Notes: a model not told the origin generated them from the sequence alone. A DNA stretch of 64,000 bases from Siphonodentalium dalli (GCA_032622095.1 CP136065.1:36490732-36554731), one strand, 5' to 3'; positions 1-14,327 are shown, counted from the stretch's first letter. Translations and numbers: made by a program.

Positions 1-1029
1 GAAAATGGCAGGGGCCACCCACTGTTCCAATTTGGATAGGATAATCCCTGTTGTCATTCCTTTCACAAGACACGACAAACTATTCACTGAAAAGTCACTC
101 CACTGCACCAACAACAGACAACCAAAAAATAAACTTGTATGAATTATTCAGAGAGCGAAGGTATTTAGCATAATAAATTATGGAGATAAGGATACACTCG
201 CGTCTGCTTCTGCAACAATCGTTTGTGTGAACACTAACAGGAAAGCCAAACATCAGCTAGTTATTCTGAGAGATTGGTTGTGCAAACTTTAAAGTCGATT
301 TACGGAAAACAAATATGGTGTCATAACAACTTATAGCATGTTCCATAAGTGTTGTAAATGATTCTTAGCGTGAGAGTTCAGCATATTTAAGTCTATATCA
401 TCTTCGACAACTACTGATACCGTGACAAGGAAATATGTCCCAGTCCATATAAGGTATTTCATAAAAAGCAGCAGGCCAAGATTCATCTTTACAATTCAAG
501 ACATATTGTATGCTCATTTCAGCGAATCAAACTGCTAAGTCAGCAACGTATGAAATTTTCCCACTGTAATACTTTAGCATGGCACTTATGTTAATGACAA
601 TACCAATCACATCGATTGTACCATTTCAGAGAACATAATATCTGAATAACGCAACATTTTAAACATTTAGTCCGTAACTATCGACGATTTTATCGGCGAT
701 AAACAAACAACAATGATTCCAGCAAATATAGAAATATAATTCATACTTAAGAACTACTTTGATTGTTGTGGTTGAGCGAAGTGGTCCACATCACTATAAA
801 GTATCCGCATGTATCGGTCTGGCTATACCAGTAGACCGCATACGTCCCATCAAAGGTCATATCAACTGCATTTTCTGTGCTTTTGTGGTTGGATAAAAGA
901 CACAGCTCGTTGTTTGGATTCATCACTATCATAGATTACCAGGCGATAATCTGTTAGTAAGGTATCTAACAGCTTACCATGTGATTGGCGGAACTGTCCA
1001 AGATAGTAACCGATATTAAAATATAACAC

Positions 1030-1475
1030 GCGACGTTATTAAAAATATGAACCTTGATAATACATTTACTATACATGTAGTGTGTGACATTTTCAGTCAC
1101 TAACTAACGCTTACTATACATGTAGTGCGTGTCATTGTCAGACACTAGCTAACGTTTACTATACATGTAGTGTTTGACGTTGTCAGGCACTAGCTAGCGT
1201 TTACTATCGATTTAGTGCGTGTCATTGCCAGTCACTAACTAACGTTTACTATTCATGTAGTGTGTCATTGTCAGTCACTTACTAACGTTTACTATACATG
1301 CAGTGTGTGACATTGTCAGCCACAAACTAACGTTTACTATACATGTAGTGTGTGACATTTTCAGTCACTAACTAACGTTTACTATACATCTAGTGCGTGT
1401 CATTGTCAGTCACTAGCTAACGTTTACTATACATGTAGTGTGTGACATTGTCAGTCACCAACTAACGGTTGATTG
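1030..1475 (+). repeat. 45-bp minisatellite, about 9 units
   Basis: The repeated unit reads approximately TTTACTATACATGTAG followed by TGTGTGACATTGTCAG and TCACTAACTAACG. Units differ by a few substitutions. The paralogous array in copy 2 (45833-45975) has only about three units. Confidence 0.92.
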
Positions 1476-3129
1476 TTTCTATATGGAGCGAAGTGGTGTA
1501 TTTATAATACCATGCCATTGTTCGCCCTACCTTGCCTTTCCTTAATGGCCAATGCTAAATATTAACTGTCGATAGCTGTCTAACGATTCAGAAACCCCAC
1601 TATCATAAATGCAACATGACCTTCTGGCAATGAACTGTATATTCACAGAAACGAATAATACAGACGTTTCGAGTGAAACTTTTGGGGTTTCCCATTCCTG
1701 GATATGAAGGATTCGAGAATGAAACAATTATATTTTACTGATGTTTGCAGGTATATACACAACTTCCAAAATAAGGTTGCTCAGTTACTTATTTTTAATG
1801 TACTACTGCAAGATGTTCAATGTAGCAGTAAAGACTAACAGCTGTTATCAATACCAATCACATGACCATGCAAGCTATAATAAATCGAACCAGTTGCTTA
1901 ATAGTTTGCTGGTTAGGAGGTCATAACATTGAGTTCATCATATTTCTGCCATCTTTTTAAAGCTAAATTTTTTGGTAAACTTATGGTATTTAATGCTTTT
2001 AGTTACAATGAATATATAAAATATAATTTATATTTCTAAGTTTATGGTGGCCATATTGGTTGCCGTCTCAAATTAGCTTGAGTTGATTCAAAAAGTGGGC
2101 AAGCTATCATAAAGCACATGAATGGAATACTTTGAATGAGAACTGTATTTTTCTCTATGTTATATGGGTTTAATGAGTTTTTAGCATTATAACCACCGAG
2201 TTATCAATGTGAGATCTCACCTAGATAGCTACCAACAGTGTGCCGCATCTCTTAAGTTGATAATTAAACCACCCCAACACACTATGGAGCTCACACAGAA
2301 GAGTAATACTGTTTCCATATGAACAAATATCATATACTCGGTAGCATTTAGTCCATGATGGAAAATCCCATCATAGAATGCTATAAACAAAATAATAGAA
2401 ATGATGTATGCATGTGATTACCACGTAGATATATTTTTGCCACTAGAGCATTATATTTCTCCCGTATTTGGGTACAGTTCTCTCATTGGAATTTGGTTTG
2501 AAAAAACAATTATTGGTGTACTTTTAGAAAACAATATGATTTATCTTGAGTGTACTTATTCTTAGCCTGAAGATTGCATTTACCAGTAATGTCCTTTTAT
2601 GAATAATGCCATATCTGCATTGTCGAAATTCAAAAGAAACGTTCTTGATCAGTTTACTGCTAATTGTGTAAGTATTGTTTGCTATTGGAGTTTCTATGCG
2701 TGCGGCTGCGTGACTCTCCCGAATAAACAGTATTGAGAGGGGCAACTTAACAGTTGGATGTCACACATTATGGTGTCTCGAAATTAGCTACGAACAGGGT
2801 GGATGAAGAGTTCAGTCTGGCATAATAACCGCACCTCTCAGTGCTTGGTATGAGGGCTGAATAATGCTTTCACATATGTTGTGGCTAATAAAAGCAAAAT
2901 ACAAAAATCATTGACAAATAAAGACATGTTGGGATTGATTAGAGGGTTAATTTTCAGTAGCCTAAAAGGAGTTTGTGTGACAGTTTTCAAACAAACGTCT
3001 TTCCGAATCCCCAGTTTACTGACAAACAATATATTTAAGATTAGTCAAATATACATCTATATCCATCGATATTCCGCAGTTCGAGCCACTACACTTTGAA
3101 TGCGCACATAGCCTCAGCCAACATATAGT

Positions 3130-6100
3130 CTGGTCGATAAACTCAAATTTTAGGATCAACCTAGAAAAAAATCGGACTAAGTTGGTTTTTATACCATTTT
3201 GAAGAGGAAGCTCTCCTCTATAACATATCCAAAATCCGCTAAAATCCGCTTTGAGCATTTTTTGTAATTCAAGATGGCGTCCAAGATGGCTGTCATTTTC
3301 CTATAAGTCAGCTTGATGCAATTATAGTGAGAACATATTGCCATATGTATACACATGTATACAATTTTGTGAAGCTAAGACATAACGCCACCTTCATTTG
3401 CCAAAATTGGAAGTACCCGTCCAAGATGGCCGCCAAAATGGCGACCGGAATTGGAATGTTTAAGTTGTTTTACTAATATCTTTAAGATAAGTTTCTGTGG
3501 TTTGGAACTGGATGAGAATTGTGACTTTATTTTATAGTTAGCATATTAAATGACCATTGGAGCAATGAAATATGCTGTTTGTGGAGTCCATACTCCTTCC
3601 GATCACTCAAAAATTCAATTTTACAAAACACGGTATAACATTTCACAAAAGATCCCCATTGGGATTCTAGTCATATTTCATCAAGAAGTGGGAAGAACTG
3701 TGCAATGTAAGTGATGCATTCTATATCAAATTGATATTCGAACTCAATGGTACTAAAATTGTCACTTTGGTTCAAAATGGCTGCCAAAATGGCCGCCAAA
3801 ATATGGAAAATGGTAATTATTATCCCAGCGTGCCATGCAACCGCTTACAAGTTGTGGTGATGCACACAATTGATTATTCTGTCTTATATACATTGAATAC
3901 CAACATTTCTTATGCACCTTGATTAATTTTTACTATTTAATATTCTGAAATTACCAGAATTATGGGATTTTTCTATCACAAACAGTATCCAACTCGGCAA
4001 AAAATAACGTTTCATGTTTGGACCATTTTTTTCAAGTAAAATGGAACTATCTTTGGTATCAAAGTTTCTTTTATTTTGATATGCCTTAAATGTGTCATAT
4101 TGTGGCGTTTTAGACAATATTACTCAAGATGACTTGCAAAATGGCAACCAAATTTGGTAACAAGTTTATATTCCGAACATTATTCTCTGCTGTTCCGAAA
4201 TGGTAGTAAATTGTGACTCACTTGGTTATTAAACATGCTACTTAATCAACTGACAACTAAATTTTATATTCTGGTTGTCCCAGCACCTTATGAGGCACGA
4301 CAAATTCAGTTTAAGGGATGCAGTATGGATTTTGCCGAACACCTCTTTAGGGATTCTGTCAATGTTTTTTAACGGAAACGGACAGAATGTTGAAACTGAA
4401 CTGAAAGAGGTCATATTATGTGGCTACTCTGGCTCATTTGCATCAAAATTGATTACCTTATAAACTATTGTCAGGAAAACCGTTTTCTTCACATTGCATA
4501 TAAAACGCAATTAATGTGGATATTACCTCTATCGATTAGCATATCCTTGAGTTATTGTGGAAAGCGATAGTCCCACATGTGCACCAGTACAAATCACACC
4601 TGAGCATGCAGTCACTCCATATATACATGGACACCACATAAATGGTCGTGTGCCACTCGCTGTGTAGACAAACACCTCACCCATTACCATACAGCCACAC
4701 TTGTGTTTATCCATACACCAAAGCATGACCCTATAGCCGTGAATAACCATACAGAGACACCAGGTATACTCCTACAACTCACACAACCTGTATACATATT
4801 CACTACATACATGAACACAAAGTAACCTCTTGTATACCTATTCGCCTCATCATAGGCCATACAGTCACTCCATGTATATTTATTTGCCACATGCATAGCT
4901 ATATAATCACTAAAGATATACATATACACCACACCGATGACCATACAGTCACTCCTGGTATACATGTTCGTTACATCCATGATCATACATCACTTCTTGT
5001 ATACCTATTTGCCTCACCCGTGGTCGTACAGTCTCACGCCATGTATATGTATATATTTGCAACACCCGTGGCCATATAGCCAATACAGATATACATATAC
5101 ACCCAACCCAAAACCATAGAGCCACTCCAGGTATATACATATAAACCTCACCAATGGCCTTACGGCCCTTCTAGATGTAGCAATGTCCCGTACCGCGCAC
5201 ACGGCCATTCATACACTCCAGACTTGCATATACACCTGACCCATGACAATTCAGCCTCTCGCTGTATACGCATAAACCACATTCGTGATCATAGTCACAC
5301 CTCGTATATCAATTCACCCCACCATTAATTTGTGCCATACTGTCAATCCCTATATACATATTGCCCGTGGCCATATAGTCACTCATAATATACACATACA
5401 CCTCACCCATGACCACAGCGTCACTCCAGGTGTATATATATACCTCATCATTGGCCATACATCCCTTCTAGGTATACCAATACCCCGCACACACGGCCAT
5501 TCGTACACTTCAGACTTGCATATACAGCTCAACCGTGACAATTCAGCCACTCGCTGTATACATATACACCGTCTCCATAAGCATTCAGCTATTCACTGTA
5601 TGCGTATACACACCACCAATGACAATACAATATGGCCTACATATAAACATATACATCCCACCATCACCATGAGGTCACTATCTATATACACTAGCCGACA
5701 ATGGCATCAAAGTGTACTCCATGTATGCATATACACTTCAACAATGACGTGCATTCATTCCATGTACACATATACACATTGCCCATAACCATACAACCAC
5801 ATCCTATTTATACATACACCCATCCATTACCATACATCCAGCATATGTATACATATACACCCACCCATGACAATACAGCCACCCAATGTACACATGTACA
5901 GCCCACCCCTGACCACACAGTCACTCCGTGTATACATCCAGGACAGTGTAGCTGCTCATTTTATACCCATACACCACTTCAATGACCAGACAGCCACTCA
6001 CTGTAAACATGTTCACCTCAAACATCACCATACAGCTACTCCTTATATACCTATACATCTCAACATGGGCACCCCATCCATGACCATATGGTCACACATT

Positions 6101-7485
6101 GTATAACTATTCACATCATTCAAGAATACATTAACTCCATGTATACCTACTCACCTCGCCTATGACCATACAATCAACAGACATACACACTGTATTAAGT
6201 TGATTAATGTTGATGCTAATGGGCCAGAATAGCCACATAATATGATCCCTCTCAGTTCCGTTTCAACGTTCTGCCCATTTCCGTTCAAAAGCAAGAAAGT
6301 TTTTGGCAAAATCCATATTGCATTCCTCAAAATGAACTTGTCATGCCTCGTATGGTACCGGGACAACCAGAATAGAACATTTAGTTGATTAAGTAGCATG
6401 TGATTCACAATTGATTATGTATACATATACACCACGTATATACACATATGCTTATGTATATAATAATGTTTACCAAATTTGGTTGCCATTTTGGAAGCCA
6501 TCTTGAGTAATTCTGTCTAAAACACCTCAGTGTGACACATGTAACACATATCAAAACAATAAACATCGTTGATACCAAACATGGTTTCATTTTACTTTAA
6601 AAAAATGTCTCAAACCTGAACAGCGATTTTTTTGCCGATTTTGATATCAGGTTTGTGATTGCAAATTTCGAATAATTATGGTAATTTCAGTGGTTAAAAT
6701 AGTAACAAATATCCAAGGTGCATCAGAAATGTTAGTAGTCAAGCTATATAAGACAGAGTAGTCAATTGTGTGCACCAACACAACGTGTAAGCGGTTGCAT
6801 GGCTCGCTGGGATAATAACTACCATTTTCCATATTTTGACAGCCATTTTGAGCCAAAGTGACAATTTTGGTACCATTGAGTTAAAATATCAATAAGCTAT
6901 AGAATGCATCACTTACATTGCACAGTTATTCCCACTTCTTGATGAAATATGACTAGAATCCCAATGGGGATCTTTTGTGAAATGTTATACCGCGTTTTGT
7001 AAAATCGAATTTTTGAGTGATCGGAAGGGGTGTGGACCTCAATAACAGCATATTCCATTGTTCCAATCGTCAGTTAACATGCTAAATACAAAATAAAGTC
7101 ACAATTTTCAACCAGTTCCAAACCACAGAAACTTATCTTAAAGATATTAGTAAAAACAACTTTAAAATTCCACTTCCGGTCGCCATTTTGGCGGCCATCT
7201 TGGACGGGGAGTTCCTATTTTGGCACATAAAGGTGGCGTTATGTCTTAGCTTCACAAAAATGCATACAGGTGTATACATATGACAAGATGTTCTCACTAT
7301 AATTGCATCAAGCTGACTTAAAGGAAAGTGGCAGCCACCTTGGACGCCATCTTGAATTACCAAAAATGCTCAAAGCGGATTTTAGCGGATTTTGGATATG
7401 TTATAGAGGATATATTCCTCTTCAAAGTGGTATACAAACCAACTTAGTCCAAATTTTTTCTAGGTCAAACCTTTTATCGACCAAA
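3130..7485. mobile_element. Foldback element with ~1.3-kb inverted arms and a minisatellite core
   Basis: The outer ends read TGGTCGATAAA on the left and TTTATCGACCA on the right. About 3130-4460 is the imperfect reverse complement of about 6190-7485; for example the stretch with AAGCGGATTTTAGCGGATTT appears in both orientations. The core (4500-6185) is a 42-bp satellite. Copy 2 is an empty site near 55528, where the flanking words CTCAGCCAAC and GGCCATATCAAGG are adjacent. A clean target-site duplication was not resolved. No transposase frame is visible, so it is probably non-autonomous. Confidence 0.85.
4500..6185. repeat. ~42-bp minisatellite in the core of a foldback element
   Basis: Variants of CCATACAGTCACTCC then TGTATACATATACACC recur about every 42-45 bp, giving close to 40 degenerate units. 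Several frames stay open across it and give peptide repeats rich in His, Thr and Tyr. Because the units vary and several frames are open at once, these are repeat translations and not genes. Confidence 0.88.
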
Positions 7486-7740
7486 CTAATAGGCCATATC
7501 AAGGGATGTCATATTTGTTTTGTAGAGGATTAGAGGAACTGCTATATATAGAGTTCATTGTTCATTACGTAGATCACAAATCCGAGCTCATCGTCAATCG
7601 AACAGTGGCTGAACAGCTCATGAAACCAAACTGCACATGCCGGTAACCGAATGACCCATCGGGGCCCTCTCACAGGACGCTAGCCAATAGCGGTTTTTGG
7701 AACTATAGTGTTATAACACATGTTCTCATTACTTTTTCAG

Positions 7741-7910
7741 CTTTGTACTTCACATTCACCCTCGTCTTGATTGCGGCTTCGTGTTTAATGACCGTCGTCG
7801 TCATCAGCTTACATTTCAAGGCCACAACCAGAGTACCCGGGTGGGCAAAAACCTACTTGATTGATATTGTCGGGTCAGTCTTGTTCGTGAAAGTGCCAGC
7901 TGTGAACGAG
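7741..7910 (+). CDS. nAChR subunit gene 1, M3 exon (partial gene)
   Basis: This 170-nt exon follows a TTTTTCAG acceptor and ends before GTATGT. It enters in phase 1 and leaves in phase 0. It encodes membrane segment M3 (YFTFTLVLIAASCLMTVVV) and the start of the intracellular loop, including the amphipathic MX helix (RVPGWAKTYLIDIVG then LFV). This matches the nAChR family pattern of M3 followed by PxWxRxxFLDxxPRLLFM. The equivalent gene 2 exon at 55707 differs at only 6 of 56 codon positions. The subunit would sit in the plasma membrane as part of a pentameric acetylcholine-gated channel. Earlier exons lie outside the window. Confidence 0.9.
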
Positions 7911-8155
7911 GTATGTTATGTAAAATCAACTCTTGTTTCGATTAACGTTATGCAGTTATAGCCGAAACATTTGAAGATATATTCAGTAACACGTTATAAA
8001 TGTATTAAATTTGTGTTGATAATGCCCGTTGGGTTATAACTCATAGCCTCATTTTAACAAGAGTTATTTAATCCCAGTATTGGTCAAACACGTATACTGT
8101 CCCCAACAAAATTCCACAAATTAGATAACCTTTTTGCGATCAACAATTATGTATA

Positions 8156-8254
8156 GGTTATAACCCGCTTGGGTATCTGTACAATAAATACATATCAAGG
8201 CGCTTTAGCGCCGCGATCTGTATTTTTTGTACAGATACCCAAGCGGGTTATGAC
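8156..8254. repeat. ~100-bp hairpin (short palindromic element)
   Basis: The left arm GTTATAACCCGCTTGGGTAT then CTGTACA is mirrored by TGTACAG then ATACCCAAGCGGGTTAT. The loop contains GGCGCTTTAGCGCC, itself a palindrome. It lies at the left edge of the block absent from copy 2. It may be a small MITE. Confidence 0.8.
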
Positions 8255-8361
8255 ATATTTATAAACTGATTCACACCCAGGGGAAAGAGGAATTGAGCCA
8301 CATTCAATACGATGATTCCATATCAATTACCATTCAATTAAAGGTTAATTGAATGGTTGTA

Positions 8362-11300
8362 GTCTAGGCTGTGCTGGGTGTGATCGTCGCACATCGGGGG
8401 AATTTATGCGACCATCATTTTCTTATGGGAAAATTACTCTAGTTTTCGATTTCAGAGGCGCCGAGCGCCGAGCCGAGATAGGTGACATAATATAACTTTT
8501 CACTATGTTTCATAGGGTACCCTACCTAAAAAATGACATATTTTCAAAGGTTAACAGGCATTAGCCAACTGGTTAACAGGGCAGCAAAATCGGAAAGATT
8601 GTAAACATATTTGCAAAATATGGAACGAATATAGACACTTAATCAGATTCAACATCGTTTTCCTGCTTTCGTTCTGATTTCGTGACGTCATGGTAAAATA
8701 TGTAGCGTGACGCGTCAAAACTTCATGGCGATTCAGACAAAGTGTTGTGCGTCAACTCTGTGCAAAGATAGCATATCTGTCGAATTCTTCCAAGTTATAT
8801 ATTTTTGGAAATGGAAGGGTACCCCCTATATAATGATGTTCATACTTACATTATATCTTACCAAGTATTGACATTATAGACAAAAACTTAACCCTCCCCC
8901 CAATTTCACAAATAACCACATATATGTGTCCATGCAGTTTGTGTACATCAAATAAATTGACAATGCACAGTTTACCTTTTCATATTGTGTAGAATCGTAC
9001 GGCGACACTGATAATGTAAAACATCGTTCAAATCCTAGATGAGGAAGGTAATATAAAATCCAAGATGGCGTCCAAGATGGCCGCCAATTTTTATATTGAC
9101 ACTCTATACACCAGATGTATGGTAACCGGACTAGATCATCAACTCATGCAAATATAGCATATCAGTCGAATTTTTCCAAGTTAAACAATTTTGCAAATGG
9201 AAGGGTATTGCCTACAAAATGATGTTCCTATCTTTATTATATATCTCCAAATGGTAAACTAATCGAGAAAAGCTTAACCCTCACCCCAATTTCACAAATA
9301 TCCACTTAAATGCACCCATGCAGATTGTTTCCAATTAAATATCGACAATGCACATTTTGTAGTGTCATATAGGGCAGAACCATCCGAGGACATGGAGAAT
9401 CTAAGATTCCGTTCAAATCCTAGATTATGAAGGTAATAAAATCCAAGATGGCGTCCAAGATGGCTGCCAAGTTTAATATCGGCACTCTGTGCACACTGAG
9501 TGTGCACTGTGCACACTGAGTGTGCACACCGGTTGTAACTGATCTTTATTTCATAGATGCTGTATTGTAATATGTATAAGTCAACTAGTTACGTAAAACC
9601 AATGATGGAGACCAAAATGGCCGCCATAAAACTAAAAAAAAATCCGATAAAATTACCTGCTTCCGAGTTGCAATGTTATGTCATCTGCATGTTATGAGTT
9701 TTGTAGCTTATTCGTTCGTGCATATATGTCTGTTGATAATGTGATCAGAATCCAATAAAACTGTTGGCATTGAGAAATTAAATGCTCATTTTATTTCTCA
9801 AAATCGACATGCAATGCCAAATTGCCACAATGGGATAGTGTTTCAACCTGACATCCATTTTGTGGTATACAAGTCAACGTTCTGCTTGGTGATGAAACTG
9901 CTGACTCAATAACCAATGTAGGTGTCCACGGTAATGACTCATTAGTCCCGCTTACACAAACCGTCAAGCAATAACAACCAATTTAGAATCCTGATAAATG
10001 CGGGTATGCAAAGAATGGACAATTTATTTTATATATCTCATCAATGTTTTCAATGCGTACTGGGGTAATTTATTTTCACGTTCATTTGAGTGATGTTCTA
10101 TGGAAATAACCGAAACAAATCTCAAACAAATCTGACAAAATACGTATCTGTGTCGTTATATTCTCGCTATGGTCCCATCAGACGTGGATTTATGCTTATT
10201 TACTTAAGCAGTTCATTTGAGTATTTGCTTATCTGTACTTAATTATGTGCCGCTTGATATGCGTGGTTGCAGGTGTATTAATTATTTTATTGAATACACA
10301 TTGACGACCAATAGTATAATTATTGTCCTGCTAATGTACTATAGATCTTGTATGTCTGAGTAGTGGCTGATGCCTTCGGCGAGTTATATATATGCATTCG
10401 CTTCCATATTATTTTATATCTTCCCGGATGTCCAGAATTCGCGTTGCTATCACAATATATTTAAACACATTATATGTATTCAGTATTTAACTTCATACAA
10501 GGCATTGGTCATTTTAAATAATATCAAGTTACTTGGAACTTACCCCAAGAATGTTGCACAGAACCAACTTTCAGGTTTGGTTGGAACAGGTAGAATATTA
10601 TCAAAACTGACCCCTCATTTGTAAATACTAATGCTTTAAATGATAACGGTAAGTGTGAGGCCGTGGTATTGATTGTGCTAAGTCGCATGCAATTTGGATC
10701 CATGAAAGTTGGTCTCACACTGTAGGTATCACACGACTCTCCGTCACACGTACCCAACTATGATAATCACGTACAGTACTCGAATGGGATAAAACTATAT
10801 CATCCAATTTATATATCAGTATGGAGCAATCTCGGCAATTAACCAAAGATGAAAAGTACAAGGATTAGAAAGCCACACAGTTAGAAGACGTGCTCAAAAT
10901 GTCATATACTCAGTTGCTCAGCATTAGGATGATGCTTGTCATACTAAATGTGTCCCTTTCACTGATGCTGATCCATTTCAAGCAACGGGATGGCAACTCG
11001 TTGGTCACATGTTATCAGCCATAGCCGCGGAATTAGTTTTTAATCAAAATAGAGTATAACCGCTACAGGTAGGACATTCTCAAGAAATATAGTAGCCGTG
11101 GAGTACTTTTAACACAAACAATAATTAGCAGCTCCTTTGCACGATCGCCAATTTTCTGCAATGGAACAACCTACGTATCTGATATATGTCAAATATTCAT
11201 GATTGTGGTAATTGTCCCCAGGATACATTTTACGATATGCGTGAACCAATTATATGTATCTGACCGAAAGCATATATGCAAGCATGCGATTATCACAAAT

Positions 11301-14300
11301 ATCAGATAATGTACATAGGTGTGGTAGTTATTGCGTGCATTCATCTAAGTAAACGTCCCAGAATCCTTATTTTAGCTTAATATTGAGGAATTAAAGCCGT
11401 AATGGGTCGGTATATTTTGAGTAAGTTTACCTTGTGAGCACCATACAATCAAACCAGGTTACATCGTTGCATGTGGCGACGGTCCTATATTCGACAATGA
11501 CACACGTTCTTGTTTAAATGTTGGATTGAATGTATGACATATATAGACAATCTCAGTCGGACATGTGATGGCTGTTGGACCTATTTGCTAATAATATGGA
11601 CTCTTCTGCGACATGGGGCAAGGCATATAGTAAACTTACACATAGTATCCCACACATATGAAACTTCGAAAGAAGCAACACCCTTTGCTTCCAGCATATT
11701 AAATTAGTAATCTCTCTACTTTCTTATGTGTACACCTGGTAGGAATTTAGATCGAGATACTTCATGCTTTGAGTTATGGTATTGTACGTGTAAAATTGCA
11801 CACAAATAATGCAAACATATTTGCCCTTTGAAAACCAGTTAAGTGTTACATTTAATAAATGGATCTAGTCTCGACTAAGGTTATGCGATTGAAGTTAAGT
11901 TGTCTTCAAAATTGTCGATTCTAACTCGCCACCTTATTAAATCGAAAAAAGAAATATTTCTTATAATTTGAATTTAGTCCCAATATTAATAAAATTCGTC
12001 CATTTTTCTATTATATATACCCATGCCATTCAGTGCCATTTATGAATTACTTATGATAAACAATTACTTGTTGGGAACAATCACGTATCCAGCTGAAGAG
12101 TAATTGGATTGCATCATATGATTGGTCAGGTCAATTTAATCCAACAATACTGTCACAGTGAATTAACTATTGCAACTTCTCGGCTTATCGTACTTGGCAG
12201 AAATGCCCGCGCACATGTGCCAACCAACTTTTTTATAGTGTTCCCCGAGTTGACAGCTAATGATTAAATTAGGTTCACATAAGAACAGAACATCAACTTA
12301 ATCGTGTCACCGGCTGTGTAGATCCGATAGATGTATGTTACTCATAGCTGATAAGTACCAGCATGATGAAGTCATGTTATCGGTGGTTAAATGTCTAACG
12401 AAATTGTCTACGAGTGGATAGGCCTTATCCAATATAAAATATGGCAGAAACTTATTATTTCTTCGTCTCTTGACGAAATGGATGATCATCATAACAAAAC
12501 GCTCAATAGATGTATTAATATATTGCGACAGCGACGTGAAACCTGAACTGCAGGTGTGAAATAAAATGATATGGAAGTGAGGGCATAAACCTGTGAATTA
12601 ACTCGTCAACCACCCATGACTATAGTACGTTGGTGGGAAATTGATTTAAACTATCGGTTGCAACTGCGAATAGTTCATAAAATGAGTATTTGCAATGAAC
12701 ATGTAACCGTTTATTGTTATCTAAATCTTCAGAGTTGAGAAGTACTAAACAAATACGAATTAGAACTGCTTATGTAAACACCCATTTCCGTGCGGTGAGG
12801 CATCCCGAGGAAATGTAGAGAAAACAGTTTTAGTTCGGTCTAAATTGCTGGTGATTATTGTCCGTTATTACATTGGAACATCGCTTCTTTGAACGTAGAA
12901 ACCAACCACCATGGTAAGCAGTTGACGACATTAGCGGGGTAATGTGAACACAGTTGGCCAACATTTTCGTATAAAAAAAATATCCGCAATTATTGTAGGT
13001 CCGTTATCTCCAGACGGTTTACGATTGCGGGTCTAATGTGCTACTAGCATGGAAAAACTCCTTTATTTATTGATAATTGAATATATAACTATTAGTGCAT
13101 ACACTGCATAGGCATGTTTTAATCGGCATTGTGGCTTCCATTATTGCTGTACTATGGATGTTTGCAGTTGTAGCATCGTGTAGCAGAACATTGACATATA
13201 TACCATCAAATGATTGGATGTCAGTTTGAAATTCGGTCCTATTTAGGCAATTTGACATTAAATGATGTCGTTATTTCGAGAAATTAATGAACAGTTACTA
13301 TCTTAATGTCCCTAGTTCCTTCAGATACGGATCATGTTGGACAAAATGACATATATGTACGAACAAAAAAGCTACAACAGTCATACCATGTGATTTTATT
13401 GCAACTCAGAAGTTGGTCGTTTTATCGGAACAGTTCTGTTTATTTTGGCGGCCATTTTGGTCTTCATCATCGGTTTTACGTCGCCAATTGCCTTATACGT
13501 ATTAAGATACAGACTCCATCCAAGACAAGGCCATATTACATAAAGCACTCGCGATGATCTAGTCCGGTTACCATACATCTGGTGAATAGAGTGTCAATAT
13601 AAAAATTGGCGGCCATCTTGGACGCCATCTTGGATTGTATTACCTTCCTAATCTAGGATTTGAACGATGTTTTACATTATCAGTGTCGCCGTACGATTCT
13701 ACACAACATGAAAAGGTAAACTGTGCATTGTCAATTTATTTGGTGGACACAAACTGCATGGACACATATATGTGGTTATTTGTGAAATTGGGGGGAGGGT
13801 TAAGTTTTTGTCTATTATGTCAATACTTGGAAAGATATAATGTAAGTATGAACATCATTATATAGGGGGTACCTTTCCATTTCCAAAAATATATAACTTG
13901 GAAGAATTCGACAGATATGCTATCTTTGCACAGAGTTGACGCACAACACTTTGTCTGAATCGCCATGAATTTTTGACGCGTCACGCTACATATTTTACCA
14001 TGACGTCACGAAATCAGAACGAAAGCAGGAAAACGATGTTGAATCTGATTAAGTGTCTATATTCGTTCCTTATTTGGCAAATATGTTTACAATCTTTCCG
14101 ATGTTGCTGCCCTGTTAACCAGTTGGCTAATGCCTGTTAACCTTTGAAAATATGTCATTTTTTAGGTAGGGTACCCTATGAAACATAGTGAAAAGTTATA
14201 TTATGTCACCTATCTCGGCTCGGCGCCCTCTGAATTCGAAAACTAGAGTAATTTTCCCATAAGAAAATGATGGTCGCATAAATTCCCCCGATGTGCGACG

Positions 14301-14324
14301 ATCACCCCCCAGCACAGCCTAGAC
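8362..14324. mobile_element. 6-kb foldback element with long inverted arms and TA flanks
   Basis: The left end is TA then GTCTAGGCTGTGCTGGG. The right end is CCCAGCACAGCCTAGAC then TA. The inverted arms pair over roughly 8362-9860 and 13240-14324. The left arm carries an extra internal duplication (about 9150-9560). Both arms contain CCAAGATGGCGTCC and ATGGCCGCC words. The interior, about 9870-13230, has only short scattered frames and no recognisable transposase. The TA duplication and inverted ends are compatible with mobilisation by a Tc1/mariner-like enzyme; that is inference. The whole insertion is absent from copy 2. Confidence 0.85.
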
Positions 14325-14327
14325 TAT

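Larger units (their letters stand above)
1..7740 (+). other. Partial intron before the M3 exon of nAChR gene 1
   Basis: No exon of gene 1 upstream of M3 is present, so its ligand-binding, M1 and M2 exons must lie left of the window. The stretch holds duplicated intron sequence (about 29-3060), a 45-bp minisatellite, and a large foldback element (about 3130-7485). Between 1476 and 3060 I see only unique AT-rich intron that is also present in copy 2. Copy 2 lacks about 530 bp corresponding to about 503-1035. Confidence 0.75.

Noticed and set aside
5285-5788. 167-codon open frame as a His-rich protein gene
   Set aside because: It lies wholly in the 42-bp minisatellite, overlaps other open frames, and simply repeats the unit.
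4275-6408. 62-codon (+) and 82-codon (-) frames with matching peptides as a gene family
   Set aside because: They are the two inverted arms of the foldback element, so the match is explained by the inverted repeat.
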